This document shows, piece after piece, positions 1 to 5,158 of a stretch of DNA of 8,307 bases. The position numbers were made by a program, and so were the translations under genes. Where the stretch lies: assembly GCA_947628025.1 (NCBI GenBank), contig CANQYH010000136.1, forward strand, positions 1 to 8,307, in the 5' to 3' direction. Source of the stretch: an uncultured Lachnospiraceae bacterium (GTDB taxonomy: Bacteria; Bacillota; Clostridia; Lachnospirales; Lachnospiraceae). The notes under the pieces are model-generated. The model worked only from the letters and a program-made list of their open reading frames with translations. It was not told the origin of the DNA and did not search any database. How positions within the stretch are numbered: the first letter of the stretch is position 1; every line of letters begins with the position of its first letter.

Positions 1-1
1 G

Positions 2-481
2 GCGGAGCTGGACATGGATTTCATGGAAGCGCTGGCGGAGCTGTACCCCACCTGCCGGGCATTTTATTTTGAGAACTGCGGCAGGCTGTATACAGCGAAA
101 GCCATCCGCAGGCACAAGGTCCCCCGGGAAGACCGTTATATTTATTTTGGGATCAACGTCCGTTTTTTCCGGATCAGCGGGACGAAAGATTATATGGTAG
201 ATACGGTAGGCATGGGCACCCTGTTCCTGCCGGACATCCAGTACCATTTCCATACGATGGACCCGGCCCTGGTGGTGGGGCACGCCTGCAACCTGGCGAT
301 CTATATCCTGCAGAACGATAATCCCATCGAGTCGGGGGAGACGGTAGACGGCGTCGAGGACGGCCGGATGAGCAGCGACGTCCAGTGGGAGTGCAGATAT
401 GAAGAATCCCTGATCCAGCCTGCCAGGGAAGTCCTGGATGTGCGTATGGGAGAATACGCGGCCGGGATCAGGGACGACTGA
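2..481 (+). CDS. DUF4261-like protein, 5'-truncated by window edge
   Basis: The reading frame is open to the first bases of the window, so the gene begins upstream; the in-frame ATG at 14 is probably internal. About 159 C-terminal residues are visible. The segment DTVGMGTLFLPDIQYHFH, followed by the HACNLAIYILQNDNPIESG stretch and DTV/ETVDG-type residues, resembles the C-terminal part of DUF4261 proteins, which share a D(T)xGM..LxLPDxQ.HFH..(D/E)P..V core. That assignment comes from memory of the family, not from a search. The function of the family is unknown. No signal peptide or membrane segment is visible in this part, so a soluble protein is likely. The gene converges on ychF with a 110-bp gap and ends in TGA. 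I am confident that it is a real gene, because codon usage matches its neighbours and the fold-like pattern is consistent. I am less sure of the family. Confidence 0.65.
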   Translation, partial: AELDMDFMEALAELYPTCRAFYFENCGRLYTAKAIRRHKVPREDRYIYFGINVRFFRISGTKDYMVDTVGMGTLFLPDIQYHFHTMDPALVVGHACNLAIYILQNDNPIESGETVDGVEDGRMSSDVQWECRYEESLIQPAREVLDVRMGEYAAGIRDD

Positions 482-537
482 GCATATAAATTGAGAAAAA
501 ATAATTGGCAGGGGTAAGGCAGGGGTGCAACGCCAAA

Positions 538-567
538 GGGAGCTGCCAAAACACCCCAGCAACTCCC
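538..567 (-). terminator. Hairpin between convergent genes, possible ychF terminator
   Basis: Read on the minus strand, GGGAGTTGCT and GGCAGCTCCC can pair over 10 bp with two G-U wobbles around a 10-nt loop, 25 nt beyond the ychF stop codon. On the plus strand the same two positions become C-A mismatches, so the hairpin favours minus-strand RNA and hence ychF transcripts. Only three U residues follow the stem directly, so it is a weak intrinsic terminator at best. It may act instead as a 3'-end stabiliser. Confidence 0.35.
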
Positions 568-591
568 AGTAAATTTAAGGGTTTTATATTG

Positions 592-1689
592 TTACACATT
601 AAACCGGAAAAGGATCACGTCGCCGTCCTGGACGACATAATCCTTGCCCTCCAGACGGACCAGGCCTTTTTCTCTGGCCGCGGCATAGGCGCCGCAGTCT
701 AGGAGGTCCTGATAATTGACTACTTCGGCACGGATGAAGCCTCTCTCGAAGTCGGAATGGATCTTTCCGGCGGCCTGGGGGGCTTTCGTGCCTTTTTTGA
801 TGGTCCAGGCCCTGGTCTCGTCCTCGCCGGAGGTCAGAAAGCTCAGAAGCCCCAGCAGGTCGTAGCTGGCGGCGATCAGTTTCTCCAGGCCGGATTCTTT
901 CAGGCCCAGGTCCTCCAGGAACATGGCTTTCTCTTCCTCTTCCAGCTCCGCGATCTCCTCCTCGATCTGGGCGCAGATTACAAAGACCTGGGAACCGTGC
1001 TCCTTGGCGAACGCGCGGACTTTCTGCACATGGGGGTTGGAAGCGCCGTCGTCGCTCAGATCGTCCTCGCCGACGTTCGCCGCGAAGATCACCGGCTTAT
1101 AGGTCAGCAGGTTCAGGCCCGCCAGGATCGCCTGCTGGTCCTCGTCCCCGCAGACGAACGAGCGGGCGGGAAGGCCGTTTTCCAGATGTTCCTTGACGGC
1201 TTTCAAAAGCTCCGCCTCTTTCGCCAGGGACTTGTCGTTGAACGCGCTTTTGACGGTTTTGGAAAGGCGGCGCTCCAGGACTTCCAGGTCCGCGAAGATC
1301 AGTTCCAGGTCGATGGTCTCGATGTCCCGCAGCGGGTCGATGCTGCCGTCGACGTGGATCACGTTGCTGTCCTCAAAGCAGCGGACCACATGGACGATGG
1401 CGTCCACCTCGCGGATGTGGGAGAGGAACTGGTTGCCCAGGCCCTCGCCTTTGGACGCGCCCTTGACCAGGCCCGCGATGTCCACGAACTCGATCACGGC
1501 TGGCGTGACCTTTTTGGAATGGTAGAGATCGCCCAAAAGCTTCAGGCGCGGGTCGGGAACGGCCACGACGCCCACGTTCGGGTCGATGGTGCAGAACGGA
1601 TAGTTGGCGGACTCGGCGCCCGCCTTGGTCAAGGAGTTAAATAAAGTGCTTTTGCCTACGTTTGGGAGGCCGACGATGCCCAATTTCAT
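592..1689 (-). CDS. ychF: YchF/EngD (OLA1-type) redox-regulated ATPase/GTPase
   Basis: This encodes a 365-residue universally conserved Obg-family P-loop NTPase, the usual length for YchF. The family binds ribosomes, prefers ATP over GTP and is linked to translation and the oxidative stress response. Visible motifs are G1 GLPNVGKST (residues 7-15), G3 DIAGL (70-74) with a hydrophobic residue where classical GTPases carry the catalytic Gln, and an altered G4 of the NxxE form (N205-E208) instead of NKxD. That G4 change explains the relaxed base specificity of the family. H112 in VIHVDGS probably matches the catalytic His of E. coli YchF. The C-terminal TGS domain spans about 281-364, with the signature RAWTIKKGTKAPQAAG and the ending DGDVILFRFNV. 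The frame stays open upstream to 1929, but MKLGIVGLPN is the family N-terminus and an AGAGG site lies 9 nt before this ATG, so 1689 is the start. The gene is transcribed divergently from lgt. Confidence 0.97.
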   Translation of the reverse strand: MKLGIVGLPNVGKSTLFNSLTKAGAESANYPFCTIDPNVGVVAVPDPRLKLLGDLYHSKKVTPAVIEFVDIAGLVKGASKGEGLGNQFLSHIREVDAIVHVVRCFEDSNVIHVDGSIDPLRDIETIDLELIFADLEVLERRLSKTVKSAFNDKSLAKEAELLKAVKEHLENGLPARSFVCGDEDQQAILAGLNLLTYKPVIFAANVGEDDLSDDGASNPHVQKVRAFAKEHGSQVFVICAQIEEEIAELEEEEKAMFLEDLGLKESGLEKLIAASYDLLGLLSFLTSGEDETRAWTIKKGTKAPQAAGKIHSDFERGFIRAEVVNYQDLLDCGAYAAAREKGLVRLEGKDYVVQDGDVILFRFNV

Positions 1690-1728
1690 GGTAAATATCC
1701 TCTTTCCTCTGAGTGATTCTATGGCTGC

Positions 1729-1764
1729 TCGTTTTTGCGGAGGGAACCCGTCCCGCAAAAACGA
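1729..1764 (-). repeat. Perfect 12-bp inverted repeat in predicted ychF leader
   Basis: TCGTTTTTGCGG (1729-1740) and CCGCAAAAACGA (1753-1764) are exact reverse complements around a 12-nt centre. The repeat lies 39 nt upstream of the ychF start codon and downstream of the candidate ychF promoter, so it would form a strong stem-loop in the 5' leader. It does not fit an intrinsic terminator: on either strand the T-run is on the 5' arm and the A-run on the 3' arm, and no T-tract follows. It could be an RNA regulatory hairpin or a dimeric operator. I do not recognise the motif. Confidence 0.7.
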
Positions 1765-1802
1765 ATGGAAGATCATGGCCGCAGCCGGTTCAGTCTGCCA
1801 TA

Positions 1803-1832
1803 AGTCTAGCACAAAAAGGCGCGGTTTGTCAC
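1803..1832 (-). promoter_or_regulatory. Candidate sigma-A promoter for ychF
   Basis: On the minus strand, GTGACA (-35, 1832-1827, 5 of 6 matches to TTGACA) is followed after 18 bp by TAGACT (-10, 1808-1803, 4 of 6). An extended -10 TG lies one base upstream of the -10. Transcription would start near 1796, giving a leader of roughly 107 nt that contains the perfect inverted repeat. This is a consensus match only. Confidence 0.45.
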
Positions 1833-1892
1833 TATCTATTTTGCGGTTTTTCGTTTGCCTTTTCAATAGGAAACGGCGCACCGGACACCCCC

Positions 1893-1922
1893 TGTCGAAC
1901 GCTGGCATAAACTGTCGGTCGA
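1893..1922 (+). promoter_or_regulatory. Possible Spo0A boxes upstream of lgt
   Basis: TGTCGAA at 1893-1899 is an exact match to the Spo0A-box heptamer, and GGTCGAA at 1916-1922 matches 6 of 7 in the same orientation, 23 bp downstream. The second site abuts the weak -35 of the candidate lgt promoter, a position used by Spo0A at activated promoters. A perfect heptamer has a few percent chance of arising in a 300-bp gap, so this is suggestive only. The downstream Spo0E-like gene gives it biological sense. Confidence 0.35.
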
Positions 1923-1928
1923 ATATCA

Positions 1929-1957
1929 TTGCTTTTTCGGGTATTTAGGGGTAAAAT
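1929..1957 (+). promoter_or_regulatory. Candidate promoter for lgt and spo0E-like unit
   Basis: TAAAAT at 1952-1957 matches the -10 consensus at 5 of 6 positions. TTGCTT lies 17 bp upstream at 1929-1934 and keeps only the TTG of a -35 box. A start near 1964 would give a leader of about 29 nt that contains the ribosome binding site. A weak -35 fits a promoter that needs an activator, but this is inferred from the sequence alone. Confidence 0.4.
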
Positions 1958-1970
1958 GAAAGTAATTTTC

Positions 1971-1980
1971 GGAGAAAGGA
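1971..1980 (+). promoter_or_regulatory. Ribosome binding site of lgt (start ambiguous)
   Basis: The purine run GGAGAAAGGA contains two possible Shine-Dalgarno cores. GGAG (1971-1974) lies 9 nt from an in-frame TTG at 1984. AAGGA ends 12 nt before the ATG at 1993. Spacing mildly favours TTG and codon preference favours ATG; the difference is three residues. Confidence 0.55.
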
Positions 1981-1992
1981 TCATTGCATATT

Positions 1993-2865
1993 ATGATTAC
2001 TGCGACAGACCTGCGCTTTGTGCATCTGGGGATCGCCATAGAACATCTGCAGAACAGTATTTCGGTATTCGGTTTCCGGATCGCTTTTTATGGGATCATC
2101 ATCGGCTGCGGGATGCTGGCGGGGCTCTGGGTGGCCCGCCGGGACGCCAAACGGAGAGGGCAGGACCCGGAGCTTTACACGGACTTTGCGATCTATGCGA
2201 TCATTTTTGCCATCATCGGCGCCAGGATCTATTATGTGGCGTTCGAGTGGGACGCCTATAAGGACCAGCTGCTGGAGATCTTCAATATCCGCGCTGGGGG
2301 CCTGGCGATCTACGGCGGCGTGATCGGCGGCGTGCTGACGCTTCTGGTCTTCTGCCGCCTGCGGAAACAGTCGTTCCGTTCCATGGGGGACACGGCCTGT
2401 CTGGGACTGATCACGGGCCAGATCATCGGACGGTGGGGAAATTTCTTCAACTGCGAGGCGTTCGGGGGCTATACGGACAATCTGTTTGCCATGCGGATCC
2501 GTCGCGCGATCGTCAACCCGTCCATGATCTCGCAGGAGCTTCTGGACCATCTGATCGTGGAGGACGGGATCGAGTACATCCAGGTACACCCGACGTTTCT
2601 CTATGAGTCCATGTGGAACCTGGCGCTGCTTCTGTTTATGCTCTGGTACCGAAAATACAAAAAATTTGACGGAGAGATGATCTGTATCTATCTGTTGGGT
2701 TATGGTCTGGGACGGTTCTGGATCGAGGGTCTGAGGACGGACCAGCTGATACTGTTTGGGACGGGCATAGCGGTGTCCCAGGCGTTGTCCATGGTTCTGG
2801 TAGCGGCGTCGGCCCTGGCGCTGATTGCCGGACATCGGAAGTTGAGACGGACAAAAAACGAATAA
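1993..2865 (+). CDS. lgt: Prolipoprotein diacylglyceryl transferase Lgt
   Basis: This integral membrane enzyme transfers the diacylglyceryl group of phosphatidylglycerol to the lipobox cysteine of prolipoproteins, the first step of lipoprotein maturation. The protein has 290 residues from the ATG, in the normal range, or 293 from the alternative TTG at 1984. Visible family features are the first membrane segment with FYGIIIGCGMLAG (about 32-44), GGLAIYGGVIGG (102-113), the signature GRWGNFFNCEAFGG (146-159), HPTFLYES (199-206) and GRFWIEGLRTDQL (240-252). Several hydrophobic helices fit the seven-TM fold. The tail is short and basic (HRKLRRTKNE). The stop codon lies 12 nt before the Spo0E-like start, so the two genes are probably cotranscribed and end at the terminator at 3052-3090. 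Confidence 0.97.
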   Translation: MITATDLRFVHLGIAIEHLQNSISVFGFRIAFYGIIIGCGMLAGLWVARRDAKRRGQDPELYTDFAIYAIIFAIIGARIYYVAFEWDAYKDQLLEIFNIRAGGLAIYGGVIGGVLTLLVFCRLRKQSFRSMGDTACLGLITGQIIGRWGNFFNCEAFGGYTDNLFAMRIRRAIVNPSMISQELLDHLIVEDGIEYIQVHPTFLYESMWNLALLLFMLWYRKYKKFDGEMICIYLLGYGLGRFWIEGLRTDQLILFGTGIAVSQALSMVLVAASALALIAGHRKLRRTKNE

Positions 2866-2877
2866 GGAGGAGGAAGC

Positions 2878-3036
2878 ATGGACAAACCTACGCGTGAGGA
2901 ACTGGTGCAAAGCATCGAGAGCGCCAGGGAGAAACTGAACCGGAGCATCGATGAGAGGAGGAAGTACGAGGAGATATATCAGAACAGCATAGAGTTGGAC
3001 GCGTTGATCGAACAATATATTGTATCCGAATTTTAG
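2878..3036 (+). CDS. Spo0E-like sporulation regulatory phosphatase (small protein)
   Basis: This 52-residue ORF has a very strong ribosome binding site (GGAGGAGGAA just before the ATG) and sits 12 nt after lgt. It is a helical, charged mini-protein with an N-terminal amphipathic helix (about 6-22), a short turn, and a second helix carrying SIELDALIEQYI (37-48). That matches the Spo0E-family signature S-x-E-L-D-x-L-I-x-x-Y near the C-terminus. Characterised Bacillus members (Spo0E, YisI, YnzD) remove the phosphate from Spo0A~P and so restrain entry into sporulation. Family membership is inferred from motif, size and helical hairpin pattern; the target in this organism is unproven. There is no signal peptide or membrane segment, so it is cytoplasmic. 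A strong terminator follows 15 nt downstream, making it the last gene of the lgt unit. Possible Spo0A boxes upstream of lgt would place it under control of its own target. Confidence 0.85.
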   Translation: MDKPTREELVQSIESAREKLNRSIDERRKYEEIYQNSIELDALIEQYIVSEF

Positions 3037-3051
3037 ATGCAACAACATCTG

Positions 3052-3090
3052 GAAGCAGCTGCGAAAGCCCGCGGCTGCTTCATTTTTTTT
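3052..3090 (+). terminator. Strong intrinsic terminator after the lgt unit
   Basis: GAAGCAGCTGCG (3052-3063) pairs with CGCGGCTGCTTC (3070-3081) over 12 bp, with one G-U wobble and a 6-nt loop. One A and then eight T residues (3083-3090) follow, with a second T-run just beyond. It is a textbook Rho-independent terminator that separates the lgt unit from the dcw operon. Confidence 0.95.
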
Positions 3091-3112
3091 AATATTTTTT
3101 TACAGATTTCCC

Positions 3113-3141
3113 TTGCTATTTTGGTTTTTTTATACTAGAAT
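3113..3141 (+). promoter_or_regulatory. Sigma-A-type promoter of the mraZ (dcw) operon
   Basis: TTGCTA (3113-3118, 4 of 6) and TAGAAT (3136-3141, 5 of 6) are separated by exactly 17 bp, in a T-rich region just after the terminator. Transcription would start near 3148. That puts the MraZ box array just downstream of the start site, as at known mra promoters, where repressor binding blocks transcription. Confidence 0.65.
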
Positions 3142-3152
3142 AAATCTACACG

Positions 3153-3189
3153 AAGTGGGAGTTTGTGGGTATTTGTGGTACTAAGTGGT
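3153..3189 (+). promoter_or_regulatory. MraZ box array: four direct repeats, 10-bp period
   Basis: GTGG cores occur at 3155, 3165, 3175 and 3185, exactly 10 bp apart. The units read AAGTGGG, TTGTGGG, TTGTGGT and AAGTGGT with 3-nt spacers. Direct repeats with a (G)TGGG/GTGG core on one helical face are the known operator of MraZ, an oligomeric AbrB-fold ring that represses its own operon in E. coli and Mycoplasma. The array lies between the promoter and mraZ, as expected for autoregulation. Its position also shows that the in-frame GTG at 3185 is operator and not a start codon. Confidence 0.9.
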
Positions 3190-3220
3190 AGAGATTCTAC
3201 ATTCGATGACAGGTGACGGT

Positions 3221-3649
3221 ATGGGATTTATAGGCGAGTACAACCACACGGTTGATACAAAAGGCAGAGTTGTTGTCCCATCCGGCTTCCGGGAACAATT
3301 AGGCGACGAGTTCATTGTTACGAGGGGGCTGGAGCACTGCCTTTATGCCTATCACCCGGAGGAATGGACCCGCGTCGAGCAGAGCCTGTCCGAGCTCCCG
3401 TCTTCGAAAGAGAACCGCAAGCTGTCCAGGTTCTTCCTGTCGGGGGCTGTCCGCTGCGAGGTGGACAAGCAGGGCAGAATCCTGCTTCCCTCCGTACTCC
3501 GGGAATACGCGCGGATCGATAAGGACGCCGTGCTGGTGGGCAATAACCGCCATATGGAGATCTGGGATAAGGACGCCTGGACGGATTACAACGATTATGA
3601 CAATGTGGAAGAGATCGCCGAAAAAGTGGCAGACAGGTTGAACCTATGA
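3221..3649 (+). CDS. mraZ: Transcriptional regulator MraZ
   Basis: This 142-residue DNA-binding protein heads the dcw operon and is the usual length for MraZ. It has two tandem SpoVT/AbrB-like half-barrels, each with the DxxxR motif: DTKGRVVVP at 12-20 (D12, R16) and DKQGRILLP at 82-90 (D82, R86). The family forms ring oligomers that bind GTGG repeats and repress mraZ and downstream division genes; four such repeats lie just upstream. I chose the ATG at 3221 because MGFIGEYNHT matches the family N-terminus and AGGTG (3211-3215) sits 5 nt upstream. In-frame GTG 3185 and ATG 3206 lack a good ribosome binding site. The acidic C-terminus (YNDYDNVEEIAEK) is normal for the family. The stop codon overlaps the rsmH start. 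Confidence 0.97.
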   Translation: MGFIGEYNHTVDTKGRVVVPSGFREQLGDEFIVTRGLEHCLYAYHPEEWTRVEQSLSELPSSKENRKLSRFFLSGAVRCEVDKQGRILLPSVLREYARIDKDAVLVGNNRHMEIWDKDAWTDYNDYDNVEEIAEKVADRLNL

Positions 3650-4584
3650 TGTTTGAGCATAAATCGGTACTGCTGCATGAAACGGTGGACAGCCTGCAGG
3701 TCCGGCCGGACGGGATCTACGTGGACGGGACCCTGGGGGGCGGGGGACACGCGTTTGAGGTCTGCAGCCGCCTGGGGGACGGCGGGATGCTGATCGGGAT
3801 CGATCAGGACGCCGACGCCATAGAGGCCGCCGGGGAGAGGCTGCGGCCGTTTGGAGAGAAAGTCCGCATCGTCCGCAGCAATTACGAGCGGATGGCCGAG
3901 GTGCTGGAAGAACTGGGGATCCGGCAGGCGGACGGGATCTATCTGGATCTGGGCGTTTCTTCCTATCAGTTCGATACGGCGGAGAGGGGCTTCTCCTACC
4001 GGGAGGACGCGCCTCTGGATATGCGGATGGACCGCCGCCAGTCGCTGACCGCCGCGGACGTGGTCAACGGGTACAGCGAGTCGGAGCTTTACCGGGTCAT
4101 CCGGGATTACGGCGAAGAGAAGTTCGCGAAAAACATTGCGAAGCACATCGTTTCGGAGAGGCAGAAAAAACCGTACGCGACTACGCTGGAACTGGCGGAG
4201 ACCGTCAAAGCCTCGATCCCGATGAAGATGCGGGCGGAGGGCGGCCATCCGGCCAAACGGACGTTCCAGGCGCTCCGCATTGAGGTGAACCGGGAACTGG
4301 AGGTGCTGGAGCGCTCCATCGATACGATGATCGGCCTGTTAAAGCCGGGAGGGCGGCTGAGCATCATCACGTTCCACTCCCTGGAGGACCGGATCGTCAA
4401 GACCCGTTTCCGGGAAAATGAAAACCCATGTGTCTGCCCGCCGGATTTCCCGGTCTGCGTGTGCGGCAGGAAGAGCAGGGGCAGGGTGATCACCCGCCGT
4501 CCGGTGGTTCCGGGGGCGGAGGAGATAGAAGAAAACAAGCGGTGCAGGAGCGCAAAGCTGAGAGTGTTCGAGGCGGCGCCCTGA
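3646..4584 (+). CDS. rsmH: 16S rRNA (cytosine(1402)-N(4))-methyltransferase RsmH
   Basis: RsmH (MraW) methylates N4 of C1402 in 16S rRNA at the ribosomal P site, using S-adenosylmethionine. The 312-residue length is typical. Visible features are the SAM-binding loop VDGTLGGGGHA (26-36), IGIDQD (50-55), DLGVSS (101-106), LDMRMD (124-129), HPAKRTFQALRIEVNRELE (201-219) and TFHSLEDRIVK (242-252). A cysteine pair motif CVC-x6-CVC lies at 262-273, before the basic C-terminus. The first ATG forms an ATGA overlap with the mraZ stop; a second ATG follows immediately at 3649, so the start is uncertain by one residue. A weak AGGTTG site precedes both, which points to translational coupling with mraZ. 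The gene is followed after 22 nt by the ftsL-like gene. Confidence 0.97.
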   Translation: MMFEHKSVLLHETVDSLQVRPDGIYVDGTLGGGGHAFEVCSRLGDGGMLIGIDQDADAIEAAGERLRPFGEKVRIVRSNYERMAEVLEELGIRQADGIYLDLGVSSYQFDTAERGFSYREDAPLDMRMDRRQSLTAADVVNGYSESELYRVIRDYGEEKFAKNIAKHIVSERQKKPYATTLELAETVKASIPMKMRAEGGHPAKRTFQALRIEVNRELEVLERSIDTMIGLLKPGGRLSIITFHSLEDRIVKTRFRENENPCVCPPDFPVCVCGRKSRGRVITRRPVVPGAEEIEENKRCRSAKLRVFEAAP

Positions 4585-4592
4585 CGGCATGG

Positions 4593-4599
4593 AAAGGAG
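4593..4599 (+). promoter_or_regulatory. Ribosome binding site fixing the ftsL start
   Basis: AAAGGAG lies 7 nt before the ATG at 4607. The earlier in-frame ATG at 4589 precedes this site and has no Shine-Dalgarno sequence of its own, so 4607 is the better start. Confidence 0.8.
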
Positions 4600-4606
4600 A
4601 ATCATT

Positions 4607-5158
4607 ATGGCAGCCACGAGGACGACGCAGGCGAGAGCCGCTCAGAGACAGGTACAGAAGAATACGAGGCGGTACGCGCAGGAGCAGGAATATATTCACG
4701 GGAATACCGTGCGGAAACTGGCTCCGGCCCAGGAGCCTGGACGTCATCCGAAAAGGGAGCCTCACAGGGAACCGCAGCGCCGCCAGCGGCAGCATGTGGA
4801 TTACGGGACGCTTCGCCGTAACCAGGAGAAAGCCCTGCAGGTCGATCTGCCGTATGTGGTCATGCTGGTCATCGCTTCCTGCTTTACGCTTTATATCTGC
4901 GTCAATTACCTGCATATTCAGGCGGACATCAACGCCCGCATGAACAATATCAAGGTTCTGGAGCAGACGATCGAGACACTGAAGTCTGAGAATGACGCGG
5001 CGGAAACGCGGATCAACGCCAGCGTGGATCTGGAGCATGTATACCGGGTGGCGACGGAGGAGCTGGGTATGGTATACGCGGGCAAGGATCAGGTCATTCT
5101 GTATAATAAGACGGAAAGTGAGTATGTAAGACAAAATGAGGACATCCCACAATACTAA
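4607..5158 (+). CDS. ftsL: FtsL-like cell division protein
   Basis: This is a 183-residue bitopic membrane protein. A long, basic, low-complexity cytoplasmic region (1-80, rich in Arg, Gln, Lys and His) is followed by one membrane helix (about 81-102, LPYVVMLVIASCFTLYICVN) and an extracytoplasmic coiled coil (about 103-138, heptad-like I/L/M spacing). A short conserved end, DLEHVYRVATEELGMVYAGKDQVI (141-164), fits the FtsL/DivIC pattern of x-x-A-x-E-x-L-G-M. FtsL forms a complex with DivIC/FtsB and DivIB/FtsQ that activates the septal PBP and FtsW. Sequence conservation in the family is low, so the call rests on topology, the C-terminal motif and the position between rsmH and a class B PBP, where ftsL lies in B. 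subtilis. The N-terminal tail is longer than that of classical FtsL (about 100-120 residues). The 3' end overlaps the next gene by 23 nt. Confidence 0.85.
   Translation: MAATRTTQARAAQRQVQKNTRRYAQEQEYIHGNTVRKLAPAQEPGRHPKREPHREPQRRQRQHVDYGTLRRNQEKALQVDLPYVVMLVIASCFTLYICVNYLHIQADINARMNNIKVLEQTIETLKSENDAAETRINASVDLEHVYRVATEELGMVYAGKDQVILYNKTESEYVRQNEDIPQY

Noticed and set aside
757..1644. Long plus-strand ORF opposite ychF (295 residues)
   Set aside because: It is the antisense shadow of a high-GC coding sequence. The composition is Asp/Val/Leu/Gln-skewed, it has no recognisable domain and the sense gene is certain.
1729..1764. Inverted repeat as a bidirectional terminator
   Set aside because: A terminator needs T residues after the 3' arm. 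Here the 3' arm ends in A residues and no T-run follows on either strand.
1690..1929. Upstream extension of ychF (80 extra residues, open frame)
   Set aside because: The extension has no resemblance to YchF. MKLGIVGLPNVGKS is the family N-terminus and has its own ribosome binding site. The region is better read as leader and promoter DNA.
3131..3136. TATACT as the mraZ -10
   Set aside because: It lies only 12 bp from the best -35 (TTGCTA). TAGAAT at 3136-3141 gives the ideal 17-bp spacer.
3185..3220. GTG at 3185 or ATG at 3206 as the mraZ start
   Set aside because: The GTG is part of the fourth MraZ box and neither codon has a good ribosome binding site. The family N-terminus starts at 3221.
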